From Cordylochernes scorpioides (taxonomy: Eukaryota > Arthropoda > Arachnida > Pseudoscorpiones > Chernetidae): a DNA stretch of 64,000 bases. The notes below the pieces were generated by a model. That model was not told where the DNA came from, did no database searches, and worked only from the letters and a program-made list of their open reading frames with translations. Below are positions 54,083-64,000 of the stretch, piece by piece (the first letter of the stretch is position 1; every line of letters begins with the position of its first letter). The position numbers and the translations under genes are program-made. Where the stretch lies: positions 71,135,524 to 71,199,523 of the forward strand of contig CP092877.1 in the NCBI GenBank assembly GCA_030710605.1, read 5' to 3'.

Positions 54083-54285
54083 TGCACCAGCGCGCCATCT
54101 GTTATCAAAATTCGAAACTATTTTAAACGCCGAAGATTCTTTTTGAAATTAAACAATTTCTACTGCCATTACTGCAATGGTGTAATTTTTTTTAATTTAA
54201 TTTTTCCATTGCAGTAAGGGCAGTAGAAATTGTTTAATTTCAAAAAGAATCTTGGGCGTTTAAAATAGTTTCGAATTTTCATTTA
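54083..54285. repeat. FB-A miniature palindrome, copy 12
   Basis: Only the outer arms remain: 'gcgcgccatctgttatcaaa', then 'aaacaatttctactgccatt' and 'actgcaatgg', followed by the complement. The whole core (hairpin, CTGATGAG, CGAAAC) is missing. Confidence 0.85.
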
Positions 54286-55315
54286 TAATTTTTAAAAAGT
54301 TTTTGAAATTATTTTAATGATGACATGGAGTATTTTGTTGAGTAATAATTATTCTTAAGTCTTAATTGAACAGAGAGTTCTGACTAGACATCTGTGATTA
54401 GGCCACACTTCTCTAAAAACACACGCTATGATGATGCCATATTTCCATGTAGATAATGTTGAATTTTTCATGTTTCACTCTCTCACAATGAAGAATTTCT
54501 ATATCAATTCCAAAATCTACCTTCCATGAGAAAGGTGGAAAGGCAATTAGAAAGACAAAATGAAGACATACCGCTCCTCCAAACAGAACAAAGTATACAA
54601 ACCTATGTAAATATGGGCCACTATGTAAATAGGTGTAAGAATGGAAAAGTATGTGAAACCAATCAATTCGTCATGGTTTCATTCTGCTCGCACGTGATGT
54701 AACTCTCGCCAAGGTAAATATTGTACGTTTTTATTGGATGTTTAAAGAAGTTGTAACCTTTTGTCTCGAGTTCCCCTATTGTGGAGCTTGGTGTAAATTT
54801 ACTTCTCAGCTAGGGTTTGTTCGAGAACCATTCCCTGCCATGGCATCATCTATGCTGGCGTCACAAGGCCGAATAGAGATTACACCCGCCATCGATGTCA
54901 CGTAATCCGATGGTATTTTGATGCTTAATATATTCCTCAATGCACTAAGGCTTGGCACAGCATCAGAGAAAGATGGTAATATGGTAATGGTATGGTATAA
55001 ACATTCGACAACCTGGAACAGAGATGGAAATTCCCAAGGACATATGTCTTGGTAAACTTAGTAAGTAGTTACTGACTATATTATACTATAGATGCATCGC
55101 ATGTCTACACATTTCTATATTTGGGAGTTATTGAGGTAATTTATTATTAACATGATAAAATCTCTTGAGATGACTATCCTAAAAGAAAGCTATGTCATTA
55201 CATCGCCAAAATAAATCAGGAAATTGTAAAGAAAACACGTCACTAAATTGGGAGGTGTGGCTATAGAAAACTATAATTGAGTCCACCATCATCCTTAGCC
55301 TACAGTACCAATGTA
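54286..55315. other. Unassigned stretch
   Basis: No gene or repeat recognised. Confidence 0.4.
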
Positions 55316-55511
55316 CATTCATGGACAAAACTTGAGGAAATTGTTCCTTTTAGCATGTATATCGGGATTCAGACAATAACTCTGAAAGATATTACAATGA
55401 CCTTTATTGAAGACACACAAGATAACCAAGTGTGAACAAAATTGCCTCTGTCTCTTTCAAAAATAGACGACATCAAAGACTTTACACTTCCTTAAGTTTT
55501 GCCCAAGAATG
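55316..55511 (-). repeat. MITE-TA, copy 8 (reverse)
   Basis: TA-flanked; 'cattcatggacaaaacttga' to 'ttaagttttgcccaagaatg'. Confidence 0.87.
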
Positions 55512-55904
55512 TATTCAGGATCCTCAACAGATTAGAATAGAAATTTTATCTTTTTACAACAATGAAGATTGATGTCGACACTGTTGAAATATCGCCACTA
55601 GCTTCATGTCCCTGAGAATTTCCCAGCCTCCCATGATTTCATCATGTACTTTTCCACAAACTTCTATGGTTTTTCAAATCTCGGAATATCCACACGCAAT
55701 TGTCGCTTGCGAGAAACTCTCGCATGGAATATTAAAGATATTAGAGGGAATACGTACTGCATAGGACGAATTTATTGTTGAATAGTTATTTTAATTGATG
55801 GTCTTTTTGGAATATTATAGCCATTGCTTAATGAACAATATAACACCTCTATGCTATGTACTCTTTTTACATCTAGAAAACAATCTATTTTAACTTAATA
55901 TCTT

Positions 55905-56000
55905 AAAAAATTTCAGCTCCTACAGAGGATTAGAAATTTTATTGGCAAGGCCTGACTCTTTTCTGTCCAATTCATCCAGCGGTTTTGTCAGTTAAAAAAT
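55905..56000 (-). repeat. FB-A fragment, copy 13
   Basis: 'ggcaaggcctgactctttt' and 'catccagcggttttgtcag' are strongly decayed core pieces. Confidence 0.5.
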
Positions 56001-56284
56001 ATGTGTAAATATGGACAACGTATTATTATGGCACATTTCAGATCATTCTCTTTTTAAATTTTCTTTAATCCTCTCAGAAATATCACTAAAAATCTCTCAA
56101 TATACACTACACCTATTTTTTTACAGATTTTAAAAGAAGGAAAACGTTATTTATATAACAGATTGCTTGAAGAAATATGAAATTACTACAATTACCAAAG
56201 ATACTGTCCCACATCATCATAAAAAATACATTTGAATATGCTGGCTATATATATAGACAGAATGAACAATTAAATAGTTATAGA

Positions 56285-56365
56285 GGGTCGATTTTACTGG
56301 AAAAGATTCACCACTGATGAGCCAAGGCTCTCCCAATATTTTCCTTTTACGTTGCAAATATAGAA
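56285..56365 (+). repeat. FB-A fragment, copy 14
   Basis: 'ttactggaaaagattcacca' followed by CTGATGAGCCAAGG and 'ctctcccaatattttcc'. Upstream half deleted. Confidence 0.65.
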
Positions 56366-57106
56366 ATTGGCCTCAAATGATGTTTTAGAATAGAGAAGAA
56401 AGATCGCAATACTAGGTTCATCTTTCGGAAGGTCATTAGTATTGTCAACGAAAGCTTACAGTTAGCTATACGTAGGTATGTGTGTATGTCTAAAAATGGA
56501 ATGAACTGTATATTTATATATTTTCCTTCACCTTTTGATTCTCTCCGAGATCTCATCTACTCCGAAGGCCGGGAGATTCCATAATGAGTGGATTTGTTAC
56601 CGATATAGACACATACCAATCAAAACACGGAAATGTGGACAAATTACATTTCAATTGCTCCGGGTTTCCTCCATTTTAATATGTATTCAAAGGACGCGGT
56701 TATCATAATGACAGTGCATCATTCCTATCATCATCATTACGTTATAGCGTGCGTCTCTGTGCGCAATGTACTTATTTGTACTTATTGCTGTTGTTGTTGT
56801 ACTAACACAGATTGATATGGACAAGAGATTACACAATTATTTGATTATTTCTAAGTCAAATTATACTAACATGGCCAATGAATGCTAGCGTCTTCAGTTT
56901 CTATGTTCTTAAGTTAGTCCTAGCCACCAGTGGCGCCATCTTGAGATATTTCTCCATAGTTTCTCCTTTCCTCCAGTCGTCTTCATCATTCTTCATCCTA
57001 CCGTTGAAAGATAGATTGCTGGTAGGCATTCATTGATAAATATTTCTGTAGTGCGCACAACCTTTCCAACCAACAGCACATCTAAAATTTGAATTATTAT
57101 ATTATA
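56366..57106. other. Unassigned stretch
   Basis: No gene recognised. 'gtggcgccatcttgag' near 56930 resembles a foldback outer end. Confidence 0.4.
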
Positions 57107-57260
57107 CTAGACGGGTGACCCGGGCTTCGCCCCGGGATTGACCCGTGTGCATATCTACCCGAGTGATATATATTTAGATAAGATTTTTTTTATAATTGTT
57201 TGTTATTAGCATTATCTATTTGTTAGCATCAGCATAATTTAATCTAATCTTTGATAGAGG
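57107..57260 (+). repeat. Unclassified repeat starting 'actagacgggtgacccggg'
   Basis: GC-rich opening with the palindrome 'cccggg..cttcg..ccccggg', similar to the start at 19603. Extent downstream uncertain. Confidence 0.35.
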
Positions 57261-58330
57261 GCGCTGTTCGTGAGCTAAGTAGAATAATTTGAATATATAG
57301 TTTTAATAATTGATTTATATATTTTTTTAAATAGCCTATCGTCTTCCCCGTATTTTTTTAACCTATGTATGGAAATTTTGGTTTGAATTAGTGAACTACT
57401 GCGAATTTGTATACCGGAAATACAAACATTCATTTTTATACAATATATATAGATATGCTTAACACCTATTTTAAAAATTCTGTTGGTGATATGTACAATG
57501 AAATCAACATTTATATTCATTTGACCGCGGGCCACAACCTGGCTCTCTACGGACCGCATGTGCTGGTCATTCCTGTATTAGAGAGAGAGAGTAGGCATTA
57601 CTCTGGTCTCTCATTGGAGGGTAAATTATTTCAGGCTAAACGCCATTCAAAGTCGCTTCTCATCGAATGGATCGCTAACGGGAGGTTTTACAGTAAGACA
57701 GAAGGTTTGAATCCCTCCTCGTTGAAGCTGAGTCCCATCTAACCCATTGCTAAACAAAGGTATCCAACGTTAGTTAGCAGGACAACCCTGACGACCCAAC
57801 CTTGGACACCCTTCCGTCCCCATTAGATTACTTCCCCACCTGACAATTACTCAAGTTTCGTAGAAAAAATATCAAGTTCCTGAATATGAAACTGAAAGGA
57901 AAAATGAAATTTAAAAAAAGTGTTATGTGTGTAAAAATATTGAACAACATTTTATTATTTTGAATAATATTTTTTGTCAAATATCGCAGACACACTTCAA
58001 GGATCGTGCAAATTTTTTCGTGGACAGAAGTGGCTAGGAATCACTGTTCTATAGAGTTTTACTTTTCAATTTTTAGCCAGGGGAAATCAGAATTTTACTC
58101 TTGTACTCATGCCCCGAAAGACTGTCCTCTTGGTCAAAGATGACAATCTAATAATTATTGAGCTGATAATTTAGAGTATTTGTTTTAAAATTTATCAACA
58201 TCTAAATATTACTATACCAGTATATATACTAGTGTAAAGTAATAAATTCCTATGAGTAAACGTGAACCAAAATTTCCAGAAAGATAACCGAACATATTTT
58301 TTTAAATGAAAAGTATCATATAACATCCTG
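57261..58330. other. Unassigned stretch
   Basis: A 111-codon frame at 57407-57742 has no known motif. The GC-richer 57530-57830 could be a decayed exon or repeat. Confidence 0.4.
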
Positions 58331-58489
58331 GAAAATATATTTTTAAAATGTTGAGACAAAATCAAGAAGTGCGGGAGTTGACTAGGGTTGTGGAAACTGA
58401 ATCCTCGGTAGAGTTTTGAAATTTTCAAGGTTTTTCAATATTTCTTCTCTTACTAAGTAATCAGTCAAGTCTCAACTTTCCCCATTGAA
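58331..58489 (+). repeat. Diverged duplicate of the 3' part of the 62.7-kb gene-like unit
   Basis: 'agacaaaatcaagaagtgcg' and 'gagttttgaaattttcaagg', through to 'ctcaactttcccc', align with 62907-63077. The coding part here is degenerate. Confidence 0.75.
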
Positions 58490-59187
58490 ATATGAGAAAA
58501 ATAAATTATAAGACCTTCGACCACTCTTGGTGCCATCCAGTAGGTTGAATGCTGAGAGAGAAGCCACTAGTAGCTAATTAAACAAGATAACTCCAATTTA
58601 AATAGTTTAACCTACTACTAATTAAATATTTATTATATAATAAATAAGGTGTTTTCATTAGAAATTGAAATTTATTTTATATATAATAAGTAACTTAATG
58701 GGAAAGATAGGAAATGCTGTAAGAAAGTAATTTCAAAGAATATGGATTGCTACAAAAGAATACCTCGACGTTTGAAAGAGAACAGAAGCGGCTCCTACTG
58801 TGTCTAAACTCGAAGAGACGCATGTTATCCAAACTTCAGAGAAATCTACTCTGCCTCGTTTGTTAAACATGGGATAAGTCAAAGCCTTTGACCTTCACAA
58901 AACCTACCTGGACAAATTCCTGCTTTTTCAACGCAAAAGGGGATTTTAATAATCGTTTCAAACACGTCATAACATGATTTTTAAATCTTCAAAGCTTTAT
59001 TTTTACGAGAACAATTCCGAAATATGGGACATAAGGAAGAATAAGGCACAAAACGCGAGCCTGAAGAATGTTTCTCATCAATCATCAAATCCATACATCA
59101 GGGAGTCTCGAAATCCCACTGTAGGCTACAGTTGAGACTCAGCTCAGCACGCCTTTCTCCAAACTTATCTCTCTTCTTGTTACCTAT
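58490..59187. other. Unassigned stretch
   Basis: No gene recognised. Confidence 0.4.
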
Positions 59188-59285
59188 CCCAAGTACACAA
59201 GTTCTGGGCATGTGAGATCCTATACTGCATTTACTACCCCACATATCAACACAAGTAGAAGCAGCTGTACAGTGCACTTACAAAT
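59188..59285 (-). repeat. SINE fragment
   Basis: 'cccaagtacacaagttctgg' and 'cagtgcacttacaaat' match the 3' part of the SINE in reverse, with many changes. Confidence 0.55.
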
Positions 59286-59304
59286 TAATACCCTTAGAAG
59301 AAAC

Positions 59305-59575
59305 TTAAACTATTTAAACACCTATGTTTATTTTTTAAATTTAAAAAATTCTAATGCTATTACTGCAATGATAAAATAATGGGGCGGCCTGGCTAATCAG
59401 TGGTTAACCATCCAACTGGCGAAAGTGCTGGGAGGTTTCACCACTGATGAACCAGGCTATCCCATTATTTTATCATTGCAGTAAAGGACAGTAGAAAATT
59501 GTTTTATTAAAAAAAAAGAAACATAAGCGTCAAAAATAGTTTAAATTTATTATAATAGATGGCGCCGCGCTAATA
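59305..59575. repeat. FB-A palindromic copy 15
   Basis: The left arm carries 'ggctaatcagtggttaacc'; the right arm carries AACTGGCGAAAGTGC, hairpin, CACTGATGAACCAGG and 'cattgcagtaaaggacag'. It ends 'aatagatggcgccgcgc'. The CTGG/CCAG pairing is kept. Confidence 0.8.
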
Positions 59576-59644
59576 TTAAATCCCTTAGTTGAACCCCACA
59601 GTGTGTTCAGCTGCCAAGGTTCCGGAATATTTATATAACAAAGA

Positions 59645-59845
59645 TATCAAAATAAGAAACTATTATAGACGCGTATGATTCTTTTTAAAAATGAACAATT
59701 ACTACTGTCCTTACTGCAACGGAAAATTTAATGGGAAGGCCTGGCTCATCAGTGGTGAACCCTCCCATTAATTTTTCCATTGCAGTAAGGACAGTAGAAA
59801 TTGTTTATTTTTAAAAAGAATCTTACGCGTCTATAATATCATAAA
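59645..59845. repeat. FB-A miniature palindromic copy 16
   Basis: Arms 'tactactgtccttactgca' and complement. The centre keeps 'ggctcatcagtggtgaaccc' but has lost the CGAAAC half. Confidence 0.82.
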
Positions 59846-59879
59846 GATAGAGGTTGCGGCATCCATAGTTCTTTAAATT

Positions 59880-60060
59880 AAAGATACTTCGGCCAGTAAA
59901 TCTTTTTTATTTCTCGTCAGGGGCGAACAAAAATTAAAACATTTGGCAAAGCGTTAAAAATTATTCTAATTTTTGTTCGCTCCTGACGAGGACAAAAGAT
60001 TTTTGTCGAAACGTCGAGACAATAAAAAAGATTTACTGGCCGAAGCGTCTATAATAGTTT
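59880..60060. repeat. Foldback FB-D copy 2 with hammerhead-like core
   Basis: Inverted ends 'gatacttcggccagtaaatc' and 'gatttactggccgaagcg'. At 59983-60020 the plus strand reads CTGACGAG, a seven-pair stem II (GACAAAA..TTTTGTC), GAAAC, GTCGAGAC. The box and stem II are excellent, but C15.2 and G16.2 are adjacent, leaving no stem III loop. It may be a diverged PLE-type hammerhead. Confidence 0.7.
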
Positions 60061-60099
60061 CGAATTTTGATAACAGATGGCGCGCTAATGTATCATAAC

Positions 60100-61136
60100 A
60101 AAGATATATTTAGAATTAAATAGGACACGCATAGATCTAATATTGATAAAACCAAATTTTATAAAAACAATTTCTAAGGATTCATGTCCCCTCTTCATAA
60201 TATATAACTTTATAAGCTTGATAGGCATGATACCGGGGCTTTATTCCACGCCTTGAATGCCAAGGTCACTGGAAGTACTGTGTTGAAATTAGCGTTCAGG
60301 TTCTAACTTAGAATTCTGAAATTAGACAACTGAATTCTAACAGAAATTATTGGTTGCTTAGCTGCAACGATAAAACCATTGTCCAGAAAGAAATATCATC
60401 AATAGCTAAGATAACAATAGAACATTCTGTACAAAGTAACGAGGATAAAATAGAAAACTCAAATTTCTATCCACACTATAAATATTTGCACAGTCCTTTA
60501 TGATAGACAGATATTTACTTAGTAACTTCCCCGTAAAAAGCGCTATATGAAGCAGCAAAAATACCCTTTTTGTTTTTCCAGTGGAATATCACGCGAATAT
60601 TTTCAGAAAAAAAAAACGGTATAAATTTCTATCTCTGCGAAGAGAAAATGGAAAAATAGCATCCAGATCTTGTCATATGCTCTAAATAAATCGGAATTTA
60701 AAATACCCACTAAAATGATCTCACTCTTCTGTCTTCTTCTTCTTCTCTCTTTTCTATTCTCTTCTTCTTTTCTCTCTTCTTGACAGACAGAGATTGAAAC
60801 TACTTTTATTATATCGCCAACAAAGGTAGAGTGAATAGAGAGAAAGATGTTCTTTTTAGAAGTTAACGACAGCCAACTTACGTCAAGGTAAATAGTTTTA
60901 TCCAGCGCAAAATCAAGTGGATTGGTTACTCAGGCCTATGTGATTTCTACAAAGCAGAAACTATAAAAAAGAACTTCAATCTATATTGCTTTCTCATCCA
61001 CATCATGACAGTGATGAAACATCTTGGGGCCATCGTGCTATCCGGCAATGTGGTGTGAGCTGAAGTACGTCTTGCTCTTCTACTGGGACCTAGTGCTACA
61101 TTTTGTCGGTAACTGAACAACCCCTCACCTTATGTA
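60100..61136. other. Unassigned stretch with CT-rich tract
   Basis: A pyrimidine tract at about 60725-60785 ('cttcttcttcttctctcttt'). No gene recognised. Confidence 0.45.
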
Positions 61137-61317
61137 CACTCATGGACATAACTTAAGGAAGTTATACTTTTTAGCATGTATATCGGTATTCAGATAATAA
61201 CTTTAAAAGATATTTCATACACAGTGACCTTTATTGAGGACATACAAGATAACCAAGTGTGAACAAAATTGTCTCCGTCTCCTTCAAAAACAGATGGACG
61301 ATTTTTGTCCATGAGTG
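61137..61317 (-). repeat. MITE-TA, copy 9 (reverse, shortened)
   Basis: TA-flanked; 'cactcatggacataacttaa' to 'atttttgtccatgagtg'. Lacks the 'acttccttaag' segment of the second end. Confidence 0.87.
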
Positions 61318-62180
61318 TATATCTATATTTTTGAAAAATGAAAAATTCTGTATAAAGGGATTTTGTTACTGTTCTTCATCAAAAATAATATGGTTCTAAA
61401 AATAATTTTCCTCCTATTTAATTCTCTAAATGTATATAGGTCAAAATAGAATCAACTCTATTAATATATAATAGAATACATTCTTCACTTTTGATATCAG
61501 TTTTATTTCCTCTCTTACATTCGGATGTTTCACGCAGACGTTATCTCTGCACCAGGGAACGTTTTCCCCACTCGATAACAATACAAACGAGAGGCAATCA
61601 AACCGGGGTTTCACCTTTTTTTTTATTACATCTTCAATTGAAACTATATTGAGTTTTTATAGCACACACATTTTTAACAAGTATGAATCAGCCCCTTTAG
61701 AAATTTTTCTAAAGATTTTTTGCTAACAGTTTTTTTCAATGGATCCAAGTTTATACGTCAATCAGTTCGCTGAAGGAAATATAAAGAAATAGTTATTCTA
61801 TCTTCGCCCAAAAATTTGGAGGGGGGAGGGGGAAAACTAACGAAATAAGAAAAACTTTGTAAAATAGTGTGTTCAAGGTTATCTTCCTCAATTCGGTGAA
61901 ATTCTCAAACTTATTCTTAATCAGTTATAATCCTCTTTAAATGAGGTTCAGATGAGGCAATAGTGGGGAATGTCAACCCAAGCTGTTAACATTTATCACA
62001 AAGGGATCTTTTAGGATGCCTTTCTTCACTTGGAGAAAGTTGAAGGTTTTGACACAGAGAAATTGAGATTTAAGAGGCATTAACCTAGTGGGAACTCTCT
62101 CCCTCTAACAAAAATGGAGATACCGAGAAATTGTTTGTTTTAATGGAGTTTTTGTTAGCTTCATTATAAAGTATTTTCAT
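61318..62180. other. Unassigned stretch
   Basis: No gene recognised. Confidence 0.4.
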
Positions 62181-62258
62181 TGTAAATAGGTTAGTAACTA
62201 TGTAAATAGGCTAGTAAATATGTAAATAGGCTAGTAAATATGTAAATATGGTAGTAAA
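62181..62258 (+). repeat. 20-bp tandem repeat, 4 copies
   Basis: Unit 'tgtaaataggctagtaaata', with a few substitutions. Confidence 0.9.
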
Positions 62259-62519
62259 GTAGAATGTTATATATCATCAGTGCCATCTTCGATTCGCCCT
62301 TTTTTGCCGATCTCCTATCAGCCAGTCTCTAAAGACAATAAATCTTGGCTAAATGAATGGATCCTATAAAATGAATAGTGATAGGTGAAAATATATATGT
62401 ACAGTGTGGGCTAAAAAGGTGGGACGCATTTAAGATATTTTTAATCATTTTGACCAACCCTGTATAAATGTTAGAAATTTTCATTTAGACAACATTTCGC
62501 CTTAATAAAGACTGTTCTA

Positions 62520-62660
62520 GTTAAAAATTTATCTATACAGAACTTACTGCAAAGATAAAAGTTATTGAATGAGAGGGCTTGGCTCATCAGTGGTGAACCC
62601 TCTCAGCGGTTTCGCTAAATTATTTTCCCCACCGCTCTACTCTTGTATTAGATTGCAGAT
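62520..62660 (-). repeat. FB-A copy 17
   Basis: Minus strand: TTTAGCGAAACCGC, GAGAGGG/CCCTCTC hairpin, CACTGATGAGCCAAGC. The hairpin carries a compensatory A-T pair where copy 1 has G-C. Confidence 0.8.
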
Positions 62661-62670
62661 TCCTACCTAG

Positions 62671-63006
62671 CAGATTCGGGTTGGTGAAAATTCCACACCA
62701 TTTTTATTAAGCTCGGAAAGTTCACCTGAAAACACTAGGGGTTTTGGGTATCGATGTTTGTTATTCCTTGGGGCTTCTGATTCTACAGAGAAGTGGAGAA
62801 GTAATCCATATATACCCAACGTCGTTTTGGTATACGTCGTCGTGACCACAGTTTTATACGGGGTCGACATTATTTCTATTTTAGTTCCCTGGCGCAAACT
62901 GTTGTCAGGAAAATTTATTGAGAAAGTGTTGAAACAAAATCAAGAAGTTCGGGAGTTGACCAGGTTTATGGAAACAGAGACCTCCCGTAGACAAAACCCT
63001 CGCTAG
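62671..63006 (+). CDS. Possible terminal exon, single membrane segment
   Basis: Open from 62671 to the stop at 63006. The deduced peptide has a polar start (SSESSPENTRGFGYR), a hydrophobic stretch suited to one membrane span (VVLVYVVVTTVLYGVDIISI) and a charged tail (FIEKVLKQNQEVRELTRF). 'gattgcag' and 'ctacctagcag' just upstream could be 3' splice sites, and no ATG suits as start, so this may be a last exon. A diverged copy of the 3' part is at 58331-58489, so it may instead be a repeat family. Family unknown. Confidence 0.35.
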   Translation, partial: QIRVGENSTPFLLSSESSPENTRGFGYRCLLFLGASDSTEKWRSNPYIPNVVLVYVVVTTVLYGVDIISILVPWRKLLSGKFIEKVLKQNQEVRELTRFMETETSRRQNPR

Positions 63007-63059
63007 AGTTTTGAAATTTTCAAGGTTTTTCAATATTTCTTCTCTTACTAAGTAATCTG

Positions 63060-63270
63060 TCAAATCTCAACTTTCCCCTCGAGTTCCCCGGCGATGCCCT
63101 GGTATAACCGCAGGAAAGAGTCCTCCCCCGTTGAGACCGGCCAAGCTAGAAGTCGAGAAGTTATCCCAGACTGCTGGCCAAGGCGAGCCCACAGAAGTGT
63201 GCCGCCGGGGTAAGGTCACACTTGAGTAACCTGCGGAAGGTCTTCTGTCCGGACTTCCTTCCTCCATTAC
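63060..63270. other. GC-rich stretch after the exon-like frame
   Basis: Distinctly GC-richer than its flanks, with a 66-codon minus-strand frame that shows no motif. It could be 3' UTR of the upstream frame or a separate exon. Confidence 0.35.
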
Positions 63271-63404
63271 CTCATTTTACATCATAGCTGTTATGCAAAC
63301 CTTCATATATGCTAATTTGTTTGCATCTTTAATTAGCTTCCGTATTTTGATCTATTCCATCATCTTGGTAATTTTAACGGTGTTTTTGTCATTATACATA
63401 CCCT

Positions 63405-63545
63405 ACTAGAGGTGAGTACACATGATACAGGGGCCATGCTAATAATGTAGGGTACGGAGTGGTTCTACTGTGCTACACAGGCAGTTAAACTTTGCATCTA
63501 CAAGGAAATTTCATGAAAATCTTGTACATAAGTGGAAGTTCAACA
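63405..63545 (-). repeat. SINE fragment, strongly diverged
   Basis: 'gtacacatgatacaggggcc' and 'cagttaaactttgcatct' align with the reverse SINE. Confidence 0.5.
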
Positions 63546-63555
63546 AAACATTTCC

Positions 63556-63594
63556 CCTAAAGAAGGTAGCAGAGATTCAACCGAAACGTCGAAA
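63556..63594 (+). ncRNA. Hammerhead-like PLE terminus remnant
   Basis: CTAAAGAAGGT, 13-base loop, ACCGAAACGTCGAAAC. Same layout as the FB-D motif (GAAACGTCGAGAC), with a short GGT/ACC stem II. The catalytic box is degenerate. Confidence 0.4.
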
Positions 63595-63829
63595 CAATAG
63601 AGAGATTTAAAAACTGATTATGCAACTATATCTTTTTCGTCTATATCAACCAATTTTTTATATAGTTACCGACATTCCAATGACTCGTTGTCACTCTCTC
63701 AAAGGAATACGGCGAGTCACTGAAACATCAGGCACTAAATTAAAAATGAGTTGATGTAACCATATATTTTTTTAACAAACTTCCAATCTTCAAAACTATA
63801 TATTTTTCGTTACCAACCATTAAGGATGA

Positions 63830-63847
63830 ACACGCTTGTTCGGTGGT

Positions 63848-63884
<37 letters not shown>

Positions 63885-63925
63885 TATGGCCCCTGCGCAA
63901 GGATGACACGCAAAATCGTGAAGTG
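63830..63925 (+). pseudogene. U6 snRNA-like copy 2
   Basis: 'gttcggtggtacatatacta', ACAGAGA, 'ttagtatggcccctgcgcaa' and 'cgcaaaatcgtgaag', after which it departs from U6 (GTGTGTAG for the usual GCGTTCC) and has no oligo-T terminator. A TATA-like 'actatatatttt' lies about 24 bp upstream, so a decayed true gene is possible; a 3'-truncated retrocopy is likelier. Confidence 0.75.
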
Positions 63926-64000
63926 TGTAGAAATGTAGGGTAATAGTTTCACAAAACACTGAAGCGAGATTCGGTAGAAGAATTCGCTGTGATGATTCTT

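Noticed and set aside
63830-63925. Active U6 gene
   Set aside because: 3' end deviates from U6 and lacks an oligo-T terminator, despite a TATA-like sequence upstream.
1-64000. CRISPR arrays, bacterial operons or ribosome-binding sites
   Set aside because: No regularly spaced short direct repeats with unique spacers; the content is clearly eukaryotic.

Overview
The window is eukaryotic, AT-rich and almost entirely repeats. U6 snRNA retrocopies, arthropod-type mariner and Tigger DNA transposons, a BEL/Pao LTR retrotransposon, Penelope-like elements (PLEs) with GIY-YIG endonucleases, a tRNA-derived SINE and 5'-truncated LINE tails point to an invertebrate, most probably an arthropod. A copepod such as a sea louse would fit, but that is a guess. 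Only one non-transposon gene is clearly visible: an intronless, GC-rich patatin-like phospholipase at 21323-22285.

Layout. 1-6 kb: a 560-bp palindrome, two 200-bp direct repeats, a degenerate tandem array, and a GC-rich 31-bp minisatellite at 4.15-4.69 kb. 6.08-7.40 kb: complete but frameshifted mariner. 8.6-13 kb: foldback and TA-flanked MITE copies and two SINEs. 13.3-18.5 kb: a foldback carrying a complete hammerhead ribozyme, a PLE with two 1094-bp inverted arms, and a 197-bp ORF-less PLE derivative. 18.6 kb: U6 pseudogene. 21.3 kb: patatin gene. 23.6-24.8 kb: internally deleted Tigger. 26.7-28.8 kb: nest in which a mariner sits inside a MITE, is itself split by a LINE tail, and is followed by a SINE. 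33-37 kb: a head-to-head PLE pair, one copy split by a foldback. 43-46.3 kb: PLE inside Tigger inside SINE. 47.0-52.9 kb: BEL/Pao with identical 329-bp LTRs, inserted next to a second complete hammerhead. 54-64 kb: more foldbacks and MITEs, a possible terminal exon at 62.7 kb, and a second U6 pseudogene.

The unifying signal is that hammerhead-ribozyme cores recur in otherwise unrelated short foldback elements: FB-B at 13.5 and 26.0 kb, FB-C at 31.7 and 33.9 kb, FB-D at 60.0 kb, a separate repeat at 52.9 kb, and a circularly permuted form in the abundant FB-A family. The PLEs and a PLE-derived mini-element carry related, degenerate hammerhead-like motifs at their ends. The inferred picture is a set of non-autonomous ribozyme-bearing foldbacks that may be mobilised by the PLE reverse transcriptase/GIY-YIG enzyme. 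Names FB-A to FB-D and MITE-TA are labels made here, not database names.
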